A stretch of 20,540 bases of DNA, taken from an uncultured Alistipes sp. Lineage in GTDB: Bacteria; Bacteroidota; Bacteroidia; Bacteroidales; UBA932. Shown here in pieces: positions 1 to 6,997 of this stretch. The position numbers were made by a program, and so were the translations under genes. Under the pieces are notes generated by a model that was given only the letters and a program-made list of their open reading frames with translations, was not told the DNA's origin and searched no databases. The stretch lies in contig UQUN01000034.1 in the NCBI GenBank assembly GCA_900544175.1, forward strand, positions 1 to 20,540, read 5' to 3'. Position 1 is the stretch's first letter, and each line of letters begins with the position of its first letter.

Positions 1-149
1 ATGTCCAGCATATCACCGAAATTCATCCCGCTTATTATCAAGGATATACGTTTTGACAACTTGCTGGACCCGGCATATTTCGCCACCAAACGGCCATTCT
101 GCCCCATATCTTCACAAGTCCAGCAGATGTCCTTTTTCAAAGCATCTGA
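1..149 (-). other. partial open frame at left edge, unknown, possibly a gene remnant
   Basis: Reading leftward from a TAA at 152-150, a frame stays open to the window edge, about 49 codons. The only ATG near its beginning is at 107-105; a TTG lies at 140-138. The peptide contains stretches such as KKDICWTCEDMGQNGRLVAK and AGSSKLSKRISLII, which look protein-like, but I do not recognise the family. A neighbouring minus frame just upstream (ending near 133) is also open for a short way, so a frameshifted remnant is possible. The opposite strand is open too (1-231), so even the strand is uncertain. No Bacteroidetes-type promoter is visible before it. It could be the start of a real leftward gene or a decayed mobile-element gene beside the tRNA pair. 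Confidence 0.25.
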
Positions 150-412
150 TTATCAAGTATCTCCACAAGAGCGCTTTGTTGGACGTAAGGTACACATCTA
201 CACATCAACGCCTGAAGTATGGCTCGCTTGAAATCAATGGGACTTTCCCTATTGTGTCCGTAATTTTACATTAACACAATAACAGTATGCATGCCCCACT
301 GAAAATCTGCTGACACCAAAGCCATGCCGCAACCACATTTCCAGACAGCCCCATATACATAAAAAGCACCTGCAAGTCAATGCAAGTGCCTTTCCCTCAA
401 TATTTTAAAGAG
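150..412. other. non-coding stretch between edge ORF and tRNA pair
   Basis: I see no convincing gene here. The stretch contains a perfect 7-base inverted repeat, ATTGTGT at 251-257 and ACACAAT at 274-280 with a 16-base spacer, and the intrinsic terminator that ends the tRNA transcript (361-389). The remaining sequence is AT-leaning and has stops in the minus frames. Confidence 0.5.
361..389 (-). terminator. intrinsic terminator of the tRNA-Gln/tRNA-Met transcript
   Basis: On the minus strand GCACTTGCA (389-381) pairs with TGCAGGTGC (374-366) around a 6-base loop. All nine positions pair, two as G-T wobbles, and the stem is followed directly by five T residues (365-361). It lies about 24 bases beyond the 3' end of tRNA-Met, as expected for the end of this short transcript. 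Confidence 0.8.
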
Positions 413-486
413 TAGCGAGACCCAGGATTGAACTGGGGACCTCATGATTATGAATCATGCGCTCTAACCAGCTGAGCTATCTCGCC
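413..486 (-). tRNA. tRNA-Met (anticodon CAT)
   Basis: The minus strand folds into a standard cloverleaf of 74 bases. The acceptor stem is GGCGAGA with TCTCGCT (the first pair is G-U), and the discriminator A is at 413. The D arm contains AGCTCAGCTGGTTAGAGC. The anticodon stem CATGA/TCATG encloses the loop TTCATAA, giving anticodon CAT with A at position 37. The T arm carries GTTCAATCC. CCA is not encoded. CAT is shared by elongator Met and by the Ile tRNA whose C34 is modified to lysidine. The long U-A-rich anticodon stem favours elongator Met, but I cannot exclude tRNA-Ile2 by eye. It is co-transcribed with tRNA-Gln, 9 bases away. Confidence 0.88.
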
Positions 487-495
487 ATCATTTTG

Positions 496-566
496 TTGAG
501 CTACCAGGAGTCGAACCTAGATTTACAGAGCCAGAATCTGTCGTGCTGCCATTACACCATAGCTCA
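496..566 (-). tRNA. tRNA-Gln (anticodon CTG)
   Basis: The minus strand gives a 71-base cloverleaf. Acceptor TGAGCTA pairs with TAGCTCA, and the U1-A72 first pair is typical of tRNA-Gln. The discriminator is A at 496. The anticodon stem ACAGA/TCTGT encloses TTCTGGC, so the anticodon is CTG. The T arm contains GGTTCGACTCC. CCA is not encoded. It is the first gene of a two-tRNA leftward transcript with promoter elements immediately upstream (581-610). Confidence 0.92.
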
Positions 567-580
567 GTGGAATCGGAGCG

Positions 581-610
581 CAAAGGTATATATTTTTTGG
601 GAAATACAAA
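581..610 (-). promoter_or_regulatory. promoter of the tRNA-Gln/tRNA-Met operon
   Basis: On the minus strand TTTG (610-607) is followed after 18 bases by TACCTTTG (588-581), which matches the Bacteroidetes -33/-7 pattern TTTG...TAnnTTTG. The G of the -7 element is 15 bases before the first base of tRNA-Gln, leaving room for a short 5' leader that is processed away. Confidence 0.75.
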
Positions 611-640
611 ATTTTTTTTGCAAACCAAAAAAACAAAAAG

Positions 641-1213
641 CTATTCCCGGATTACCTGGACCTCATTGTGCAGTCCGAGCTTGATGATGGACGAGGCCTT
701 GCCCGTGGAGCCCTGGTCGAAGGAGGGGTCAATGCTCAGATTGACAGCCGCCTTGACTGAATCCGGGATGTCGGCGTAGCGGCGGGGGGCCGGAGTGCCG
801 GAGACGTTGGCCGAAGTAGAGACTATCGGCTTGCCGAAGCGGCGGACAAGCTCCACGCAGAAGTCGTGCTTGGGGATACGGATGGCTATGCTGCCGTCCT
901 CAGCGGTGACGTTGGAGGCGAGGTTGATGCCCTCTGGATAAATGATGGTCAGGGGCTTGTCGCTCAAAGACTCTACCGTCACGGCCATCTCGGGAATCTC
1001 CCGTACGTAGCGGGCCACCATGTCCATGTCGCAGGCAAGAATAATGAGGCTCTTGGAATCAGCCCTTTGCTTGATTTCGAACACGCGTTCTACGGCCTTC
1101 TCATCCGTCGCGTCACATCCTATGCCCCAGATGGTATCGGTAGGATAAAGCAGGATCCCTCCCGACCTCAGCACCCTAACCGCTTCTTCTATCTGTTCTT
1201 TTCTCTGAATCAT
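641..1213 (-). CDS. tsaC: threonylcarbamoyl-AMP synthase (YrdC/Sua5/TsaC family)
   Basis: This cytosolic enzyme makes L-threonylcarbamoyladenylate from threonine, bicarbonate and ATP, the first step of t6A37 synthesis on ANN-decoding tRNAs. The product is 190 residues, the usual length of the short TsaC/YrdC type without the Sua5 extension. Visible family features are GGILLYPTDTIWGIGCDA (residues 18-35), the basic IKQR..SKS segment (about 47-55) and the STSANVSG segment in the C-terminal half. I start at the ATG at 1213. The longer reading to 1345 adds 44 low-complexity residues lying inside the upstream gene, whereas the chosen start is 11 bases after that gene's stop. It is the last gene of the mutL operon; no clear hairpin follows. 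Neighbouring tRNA-Met has A37 and is itself a t6A substrate. Confidence 0.95.
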   Translation of the reverse strand: MIQRKEQIEEAVRVLRSGGILLYPTDTIWGIGCDATDEKAVERVFEIKQRADSKSLIILACDMDMVARYVREIPEMAVTVESLSDKPLTIIYPEGINLASNVTAEDGSIAIRIPKHDFCVELVRRFGKPIVSTSANVSGTPAPRRYADIPDSVKAAVNLSIDPSFDQGSTGKASSIIKLGLHNEVQVIRE

Positions 1214-1224
1214 AACTGTTATGT

Positions 1225-2322
1225 TTACATGTGTACTTTCACTATTACGGGATAATGATCGGAGCTTTCCACCCGCAGCGTCCTGTGAGACAGCACCTCC
1301 GCATCCGACGGCACGAACACATAGTCTATGCGCAGCAGAGGCCACAGCACCCTGTATGTAGCACCGAATCCCTTCCCGGCCTCACAGAACGTGTCTTTTC
1401 TCCCCTCATGCAGAGTCCGGAAACAATACGACATCGGAGTATCATTGACGTCTCCGCATATCACCGCCGGCAGTCCGCTCTCCGAAATATTCCCAAGCAA
1501 AGCCCGTACCTGACCGCCCCGACGGGACGAGGATTTTTTAACTTTCTCATGCGCTTCCACAAACTCCTGGGAGAATTCATCATATCCGCCCCTCACATTC
1601 TTGATCAGGGAAGTCAGCGATATGTTGTTGGATTCCAGATGGACATTATACAGCCTTATCACCCTGTCCCGATATTCCACATCCGTATAAAGCACCATAT
1701 TTGTAGTCCCCTTGAAAGGCAGGCTGCCGTCAGAGAGCAGGGGCAGACGGCTGAGAGTGACATTGCCGACATAATCGCCGTTGCGCAGCCGGTAAAAATG
1801 CTCCCGTACATGCGGATAACCGGGGAAGATTCCGCGCAACTCCGAGGGATTGTCCGTCCGGAACTCCTGCATGGCCACCACATCCGGACTCTCCGATCTC
1901 ACCAGAGCCGCCACGTCACGGATATTGTCCCGGACATCCGTTCCCGTCCCCGAACGGAATCCTCCCACGTTCCACGTCAGCACCTTGAGCCCCTCCGTCC
2001 GCTCAACCACACTCTGGGGCGGGGCATTGCGGTCTCCGGAGCGGAAGAAGAAACCGGCGAAGAAGAGAGACGGCACCAGGGCAATGACCGGAATCCACGC
2101 CGAGGACGACCACCTGAGCAGGGCCAGGACCAGCAGGAGCACATTGACCGCCAGCATAGGGATGAAATACAGGCCGAAAAATCCGGCCAGAGGAAAGATT
2201 CCAGGGTCTATCAGCACAGACACGTAACTGAGCAGCAGCAGTATGCAGCACACTGTCGCGATTACGCGGAAGGACAGACTCAGGAAAGGATTGCGCCGCT
2301 TTCTGGTTTCGTTCCGGGACAT
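1225..2322 (-). CDS. membrane-anchored endonuclease/exonuclease/phosphatase (EEP) family protein
   Basis: The 365-residue protein has an N-terminal membrane part and a C-terminal EEP fold (the metal-dependent fold shared by DNase I, exonuclease III and sphingomyelinases). Three hydrophobic segments lie within about residues 15-95, so the enzyme domain is probably held on the membrane. The catalytic signature is complete: LTWNVGGF, VVAMQEFRT, NVHLES, GDVNDTP and a terminal SSDHYPVI. The substrate cannot be predicted from sequence; nucleic acid, phospholipid and other phosphodiesters are all precedented. It starts 24 bases after the rhomboid gene and ends 11 bases before tsaC, so co-transcription is very likely. 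EEP genes near mutL and rhomboid genes are known in Bacteroidales. Confidence 0.9.
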   Translation of the reverse strand: MSRNETRKRRNPFLSLSFRVIATVCCILLLLSYVSVLIDPGIFPLAGFFGLYFIPMLAVNVLLLVLALLRWSSSAWIPVIALVPSLFFAGFFFRSGDRNAPPQSVVERTEGLKVLTWNVGGFRSGTGTDVRDNIRDVAALVRSESPDVVAMQEFRTDNPSELRGIFPGYPHVREHFYRLRNGDYVGNVTLSRLPLLSDGSLPFKGTTNMVLYTDVEYRDRVIRLYNVHLESNNISLTSLIKNVRGGYDEFSQEFVEAHEKVKKSSSRRGGQVRALLGNISESGLPAVICGDVNDTPMSYCFRTLHEGRKDTFCEAGKGFGATYRVLWPLLRIDYVFVPSDAEVLSHRTLRVESSDHYPVIVKVHM

Positions 2323-2346
2323 CTATCTGAAACAATATTCGCGCGG

Positions 2347-2994
2347 CTAGGAATACAGCCTGTTCTTTTTCTTCCAGTACAGTATCATGATGATACCGAA
2401 GATCATTCCGCCGAGATGGGCGAAATGGGCAACGTTGCCGCCTCTGCCGGAAAGTCCGGACACCAGTTCAATGGCTCCGAAGATAATCACCATCCATTTG
2501 GCTTTCAAGGCTATGGGCGGGAATATGAACTGCAGCACATTGTTCGGAAACATCATTCCGTAAGCCAGAAGCAATCCGTAGATGGCCCCGGACGCACCTA
2601 CCGTGGGGACTCTGTTGATAGCGGCTTCGACAAGCCCCGGAGTCTCTGCAAATGCTATCTGCAGACACATTACCAATTCATTGATAAGGCCGGCACCGAT
2701 ACCGCATATCATATAATATAGAAAGAATTTCTTTCCGCCCCAGTAGTTTTCCAGCACACTTCCGAACATGTACAGCGAGAACATATTGAAGAATATGTGC
2801 CAGAAGCCCCCGTGCATGAACATGTAGGTAATCAGCTGGAAAGGCTTGAAGAAAGGCGAGGTGAAATAGAACAGCGAGAATGTCCCGTACATGAAGTTCT
2901 GGGCGAACATCGTCACAACGAAGACTATCGCGTTGATGATTATAAGGTTCTTGACTACAAAGGGCAATCCTGGCCGGTAATATCCGTAATTCAT
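2347..2994 (-). CDS. rhomboid family intramembrane serine protease
   Basis: The 215-residue polytopic membrane protein cleaves transmembrane segments of other proteins within the bilayer. The motifs are complete: HGGFWHIFFNMFSLYMFG (61-78) in the HxxxN-containing second helix, VGASGAIYGLLLAYG with nucleophile Ser135, and NVAHFAHLGG with His193 as the catalytic partner. About six hydrophobic segments are visible, the minimal rhomboid core. I choose the ATG at 2994 because it overlaps the mutL stop as ATGA; a longer reading to 3036 would add 14 basic residues inside mutL. The overlap implies translational coupling. Its substrate is unknown. Confidence 0.95.
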   Translation of the reverse strand: MNYGYYRPGLPFVVKNLIIINAIVFVVTMFAQNFMYGTFSLFYFTSPFFKPFQLITYMFMHGGFWHIFFNMFSLYMFGSVLENYWGGKKFFLYYMICGIGAGLINELVMCLQIAFAETPGLVEAAINRVPTVGASGAIYGLLLAYGMMFPNNVLQFIFPPIALKAKWMVIIFGAIELVSGLSGRGGNVAHFAHLGGMIFGIIMILYWKKKNRLYS

Positions 2995-4799
2995 AATTGT
3001 CTTTCTATATCTTCTTCTGTTAACACAAGCATACATCTGAGACCTGCCGGAGATATCTCCGGTTCAGCGCATGAGAATAGAGTATCTACCAAAAGTCGTG
3101 CCTCATCAGCTGAAAGTCGTCCACTCTGACAGGACGACGCAGCCGAGACTGCCAGCCTGCGTGCAAGAGCGTCCCTACCGCCGGCCTTCATGACATCTAT
3201 CGAATCATTCTCCATGAAAGCAGCCAAAAGGCCGTCCACCGCAGTTCTTACAGAGGCCTCATCTGTTCCGAGACCATCAGGAAGACCTTTCACGGAAACT
3301 TCTCCGTCACCTGTCTGTTCTATGTCGAAACCTAGCCGACGCAATCTGTCCTGATCCTCTGTAAGAAGGGACAGCCTGTCCGGAGAAAGGGAAATCACGC
3401 ATGGAAAAAGCAGCTGATGGGAGACCGGTGCGGAATCATCCAACTGCCTCAGATATCTCTCGTAGAATATCCTTTCTCTTGCCCTCCGTACGTCTATGAC
3501 CATAAGTCCCGAGCGAAGAGTAGTGACCACATATCTACCCGACACCTGCAGGATGTTGCCGGCCGAAACACCGCTGTCCTGAAATATCTCGCCGTATCCA
3601 TCCACAGCCGACCCGCTTTCGAAAGAAACCGGAGACACCGGCTCGGAAGGAGAAGATACGTACGGTGCAGTGACATGACCTGCAGATTCAGTAAAAAGCG
3701 TGCTGTATCCGCCTTTCGCACGACTGTGCCGCTGTGACGGGCCGGTATATGCATAAAGTGACGGAGCCTGTATATCCGGTATGGCGTCATGGTCGAAATC
3801 CAGAGTCGGAATGAACGAGGTACGTCCCAGCGACTCCTTGACAACTGCCGTCAGTATCTCGAAAAGTTCAGTCTCGTTCTCGAATTTGACTTCCGTCTTT
3901 GCAGGGTGAATATTGACATCCACATCCTCGGGCGGTACCGTAAAGAATATGTTGTAGGAGGGATATGTCCCGTCAGGTATCAGCTTGTCATAAGCCTTCA
4001 TGACCGCCTTGTGGAAATATGGGGAGCGGAAATACCGGCCATTGACAAAAAAATACTGATTGCCGGCACTTTTGCGAGCATCGGCAGGATTGCCCACAAA
4101 ACCTGATATGGCCGCGATACTTGTTGATGTGCCTACATCTATCAGTTCTTTCACCATGTCCCTGCCCTCTATCTCGAGAATCCTCTGTTTCAAGGTATTG
4201 GCTTTTTTCAGGCAGAATATGTCCTTACTGTTGTGGACAAGCCGGACACCTATCTCCGGATGACAAAGGGCCACATGCGAGAACTCCGCCACTATCTGCC
4301 TGAATTCGGTCCCGTCAGACTTGAGGAACTTCCTGCGGGCCGGCAGGCTGAAAAATATATTGCGTACCGATATATTGGTGCCTTCAGGCATGACGGCTTC
4401 TTCCTGGCTTACGAAACCGGCAGGGCTGAATATCGTCTCACTTCCTGTATCGGAACCTTTTTTTCTGGTTCTCAGAATAACCTCTGCCACGGCGGCAATA
4501 GAAGGAAGGGCTTCTCCGCGGAAACCGTATGTCATTATCGAAGTCAAGTCACCGGCTTCTGAAATTTTGGATGTGGCATGTCTCTCAAAGCACAGCCTTG
4601 CCTCGTCCGGCGTCATACCGCAACCGTCATCTATAACCTGGATCAATGTCTTTCCAGAGTCTTCCACAACCACAGTTATATTGCCGGCTCCTGCATCCAC
4701 GGCATTCTCCAGCAGTTCTTTCACGACAGATGACGGACGCTGGACCACTTCTCCGGCCGCTATGAGATTGGATATACTGGGAGGTAATATCTTAAGCAT
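2991..4799 (-). CDS. mutL: DNA mismatch repair protein MutL
   Basis: MutL links mismatch recognition by MutS to strand incision. The N-terminal GHKL ATPase is intact: LIAAGEVVQRPSSVVKELLE with ENAVDAG (about 12-37), DDGCGMT, and GFRGEALPSI. The transducer domain includes the NIHPAKTEVKF segment. Total length is 602 residues, normal for the family. The C-terminal dimerisation/endonuclease domain is present (about 415-602), but the metal-binding motif, usually DQHAxxERxxxE or close to it, reads DVRRARERIFYE from Asp436, lacking the Q-H pair. The later ACxxxxK-type and C-terminal CPHGRP-type motifs are also weak (AASSCQSGRL; SPAGLRC). Incision activity may be reduced or lost, with ATPase-dependent roles kept. 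It begins 9 bases after the small membrane protein gene. Confidence 0.97.
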   Translation of the reverse strand: MLKILPPSISNLIAAGEVVQRPSSVVKELLENAVDAGAGNITVVVEDSGKTLIQVIDDGCGMTPDEARLCFERHATSKISEAGDLTSIMTYGFRGEALPSIAAVAEVILRTRKKGSDTGSETIFSPAGFVSQEEAVMPEGTNISVRNIFFSLPARRKFLKSDGTEFRQIVAEFSHVALCHPEIGVRLVHNSKDIFCLKKANTLKQRILEIEGRDMVKELIDVGTSTSIAAISGFVGNPADARKSAGNQYFFVNGRYFRSPYFHKAVMKAYDKLIPDGTYPSYNIFFTVPPEDVDVNIHPAKTEVKFENETELFEILTAVVKESLGRTSFIPTLDFDHDAIPDIQAPSLYAYTGPSQRHSRAKGGYSTLFTESAGHVTAPYVSSPSEPVSPVSFESGSAVDGYGEIFQDSGVSAGNILQVSGRYVVTTLRSGLMVIDVRRARERIFYERYLRQLDDSAPVSHQLLFPCVISLSPDRLSLLTEDQDRLRRLGFDIEQTGDGEVSVKGLPDGLGTDEASVRTAVDGLLAAFMENDSIDVMKAGGRDALARRLAVSAASSCQSGRLSADEARLLVDTLFSCAEPEISPAGLRCMLVLTEEDIERQL

Positions 4800-4808
4800 C
4801 CCGTATCT

Positions 4809-5141
4809 CTATAATAACTGAAGGAACATCTTGAAATTCCTGGCGAAAAAGTACAGAAAAAGCAGAAACACACCGACCGACACCAGTCCTATCAGTCTGG
4901 TAAGATTGTTACTCAGCGAGTTGCGTCTACCGTTATGCAGCTGCTCCTGCAACTTGCCGCTGATATACTGCCCGGGCTTGTAACTGTCATCCTTCCACTC
5001 GCGTCCCTCCTTGACAGCCTTTTCCCGAAGAGCTTCCCTGCGTACCATCTCACGATGCTCCCTCCTCTCGTCATAGTAACGCGGTTCATAATGGAACACC
5101 CTATGCTTCGGTGTCTTGAAAAAACTTATATTAAACGGCAT
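4809..5141 (-). CDS. small basic membrane protein of unknown function upstream of mutL
   Basis: The product is 110 residues. An N-terminal part with FKTPKHRVFHYEPRYYDERR is followed by a highly charged, probably helical stretch (about 25-50), then a single C-terminal transmembrane segment (about 84-104, TRLIGLVSVGVFLLFLYFFA). The topology suggests a cytoplasmic basic domain anchored at its C-terminus. Similar small proteins preceding mutL occur in Bacteroidales, by my recollection of the neighbourhood, but I know no function. It is the first gene of a five-gene leftward operon; the promoter at 5161-5191 lies 20 bases before its ATG, and mutL begins 9 bases after its stop. Confidence 0.85.
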   Translation of the reverse strand: MPFNISFFKTPKHRVFHYEPRYYDERREHREMVRREALREKAVKEGREWKDDSYKPGQYISGKLQEQLHNGRRNSLSNNLTRLIGLVSVGVFLLFLYFFARNFKMFLQLL

Positions 5142-5160
5142 AACATTTCTCTTTGAATTA

Positions 5161-5191
5161 CAAATATAACCAAAAAAGCCGTAGATGCAAA
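5161..5191 (-). promoter_or_regulatory. promoter of the mutL-rhomboid-EEP-tsaC operon
   Basis: On the minus strand TTTG (5191-5188) and TATATTTG (5168-5161) are separated by 19 bases, an excellent match to the Bacteroidetes -33/-7 consensus. The -7 element lies 19 bases ahead of the ATG at 5141, giving a short leader. It sits between the stop of the acyltransferase gene (5211) and the first operon gene. Confidence 0.78.
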
Positions 5192-5210
5192 AATGCCGCC
5201 AGAGTGCCGG

Positions 5211-6383
5211 TTATTTCCGCTGCCTTCCAAACAGCCCGCCAACCAGACGGCGCAGCGGAATATCGTACAGTCTCAGCACAGCATAAGCCAGCACAATACT
5301 TCCGGCAAATACCAGCACGGCCCAGGGCCACGCCGAACTGAACGGAACTCCCTGAAATGTCCAGGAATAGAACAGATACATAAACGGATAATGGATCATA
5401 TACACAGGATATGATATGTCGCCTAAGAACTTGCACAGCACTGTGGAGAAACGTCCGGATGTCTTTCCTGACGCACCTATATATAAAAGGACAGGAAAGA
5501 CACAAACGACACATACAGCCTCATAGAGTCCGTTGAGCCACATGTTTCCGTCATCACCTATTCTCGGGACAGACAACAGGACGACTACGGCAGCCGAACA
5601 TATCCAAAAAGCACCGCGCACTTTCCACGGTCTGAATCTGCGGGAGATCAGAAGCCCCATGGAAAACGAGAAGAGAAGTCTCAGGAAACCGCCCGGAAGA
5701 TTCCACTCAACCATTGACCAGCCGACACCCAGATGCCCGAAACCTGACATTCCACCCACTGCATAGGCTGCAAGACACACCCCGCAGACGGCTGTGACAA
5801 CAGTCAGCCATCTTGTAGGAAGTCGCCTGAGAATCAATGCATACAGGACATTCCCAATGTATTCGAAAAACAGAGACCAGCTCGGTCCGTTTAAAGGAAA
5901 CATCTCGTTATTGCCCCTGACGTCATACGGAGCTCCGGGCCAGGCTGGTATCAGGAACATTCCCAAAAGCATGGCCAGCATGACCATGGACAGCGGAACA
6001 TGAGTACCGTCCCAGCGCACGGAACCCTGAATCAAAAAAGTGACAGCACCAAGTACGGAGCCCAGAATCACCATCGGATGCAGACGCACAAGTCTGCGTA
6101 AAAAGAAATCCCTGACCCCCATCCCGGTCACGCACGGTGCCTTTTTCCACGAACCGAGCCTCCACCTGTCATCATAAGCGTATCCCACTACGAAACCGGA
6201 CAGCATGAAAAAGAAGTCCACGGCCAGATAGCCATGGTTCAGCCTCTGGTCCAAAGGCCCTGTTGCGAATCCCTCAAATACATGATACCATATAACCACA
6301 AGTGCCGCCACTCCGCGCAATCCGTCCAGAATGGCATAATGAGGTTTGGTGTCGGCGAATCCAGTCGCAATAGCAGTCGTCAT
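5211..6383 (-). CDS. acyltransferase family 3 (OafA/YrhL-type) membrane protein
   Basis: This is a 390-residue polytopic inner-membrane acyltransferase, a family that transfers acyl groups (often acetyl) to sugars of O-antigens, capsules, glycans or other envelope molecules. Diagnostic features are AILDGLRGVAALVVIWYHVF near the N-terminus, with the conserved Arg and His34, and HGYLAVDFFFMLSGFVVGYA. About ten hydrophobic segments follow to the C-terminus. There is no SGNH extension, so it is the plain membrane type. It stands alone: ispF is divergent on one side, and the next gene downstream has its own promoter. The acceptor is not indicated by its neighbours, none of which is a glycan gene. 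No good TAnnTTTG element was found before it. Confidence 0.92.
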   Translation of the reverse strand: MTTAIATGFADTKPHYAILDGLRGVAALVVIWYHVFEGFATGPLDQRLNHGYLAVDFFFMLSGFVVGYAYDDRWRLGSWKKAPCVTGMGVRDFFLRRLVRLHPMVILGSVLGAVTFLIQGSVRWDGTHVPLSMVMLAMLLGMFLIPAWPGAPYDVRGNNEMFPLNGPSWSLFFEYIGNVLYALILRRLPTRWLTVVTAVCGVCLAAYAVGGMSGFGHLGVGWSMVEWNLPGGFLRLLFSFSMGLLISRRFRPWKVRGAFWICSAAVVVLLSVPRIGDDGNMWLNGLYEAVCVVCVFPVLLYIGASGKTSGRFSTVLCKFLGDISYPVYMIHYPFMYLFYSWTFQGVPFSSAWPWAVLVFAGSIVLAYAVLRLYDIPLRRLVGGLFGRQRK

Positions 6384-6447
6384 AAGCGCCTGTTGAAGTC
6401 TGATGATACAATCCGTTGCAAGTTATAAAAAATCTGTCGTTTTTGAC

Positions 6448-6455
6448 TATTTTTG
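6448..6455 (+). promoter_or_regulatory. -7 element upstream of ispF
   Basis: TATTTTTG matches TAnnTTTG and lies 38 bases before the ispF ATG. I find no TTG or TTTG at the expected 18-21-base distance upstream, so only the -7 half is supported. Confidence 0.5.
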
Positions 6456-6493
6456 CAGACAACAACTACTGAAACTGACATTTTGCCACAACA

Positions 6494-6997
6494 ATGAGGA
6501 ATATACCATTCAGAATAGGACACGGCTACGATGTACACGCCTTGGGACCGGACCTGCCACTTTGGCTGGGAGGCATCAGGATACAGCATACCCATGGCTG
6601 TATTGCCCACTCCGACGGAGACGTAGCCATACACGCCATCTGCGACGCCATGCTCGGTGCCCTCGCCCTCGGAGACATTGGCCGTCACTTTCCGGACAGT
6701 TCTGACGAATTCAAGGACATCGACAGCAAGATACTTCTTAGGAAGGTAAACGACATGATCAGGCACAAAGGATACTGCCTGGCAAATGCCGACATAACCA
6801 TTGCGGCACAGCGTCCGAAACTTGCCGGGCACATAGACCGGATGCGTGAGATCCTCTCCGGGATACTGGACGTGGACATATCGCAGATATCTATAAAAGC
6901 CACCACTACCGAGAGACTTGGCTTTGTCGGCAGGGAAGAGGGCATAGAAGTCTGGGCTTCCGTTCTTCTGGCTCAGATACAGGAGAAAGCGGAGTAA
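6494..6997 (+). CDS. ispF: 2-C-methyl-D-erythritol 2,4-cyclodiphosphate synthase
   Basis: IspF converts CDP-methylerythritol 2-phosphate to methylerythritol cyclodiphosphate with loss of CMP, in the non-mevalonate isoprenoid pathway. It acts in the cytosol as a trimer. The 167-residue length is typical. The metal ligands are visible as Asp13 and His15 in GHGYDVH and His47 in AHSDGDVAIHAICDAMLGA. The conserved end segment TTTERLGFVGREEGI is at 137-151. The gene is single here, without ispD next to it. Its last 25 bases overlap the tail of the convergent rsmE gene. The ATG is the first in frame and places the GHGYDVH motif at the usual distance from the start. Confidence 0.97.
   Translation: MRNIPFRIGHGYDVHALGPDLPLWLGGIRIQHTHGCIAHSDGDVAIHAICDAMLGALALGDIGRHFPDSSDEFKDIDSKILLRKVNDMIRHKGYCLANADITIAAQRPKLAGHIDRMREILSGILDVDISQISIKATTTERLGFVGREEGIEVWASVLLAQIQEKAE

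Noticed and set aside
1214..1345. N-terminal extension of TsaC by 44 residues
   Set aside because: It overlaps the end of the EEP gene, has a biased composition, and the ATG at 1213 gives the normal TsaC start.
1231..2721. Long 496-codon rightward open frame
   Set aside because: It lies antisense to the EEP and rhomboid genes, both with full motifs, and its product is rich in His, Arg and Gln with no recognisable domain. It is an overprinting shadow.
2995..3036. N-terminal extension of the rhomboid protease
   Set aside because: The ATGA overlap with the mutL stop at 2991-2994 gives a natural coupled start; the extra 14 residues are basic and lie within mutL.
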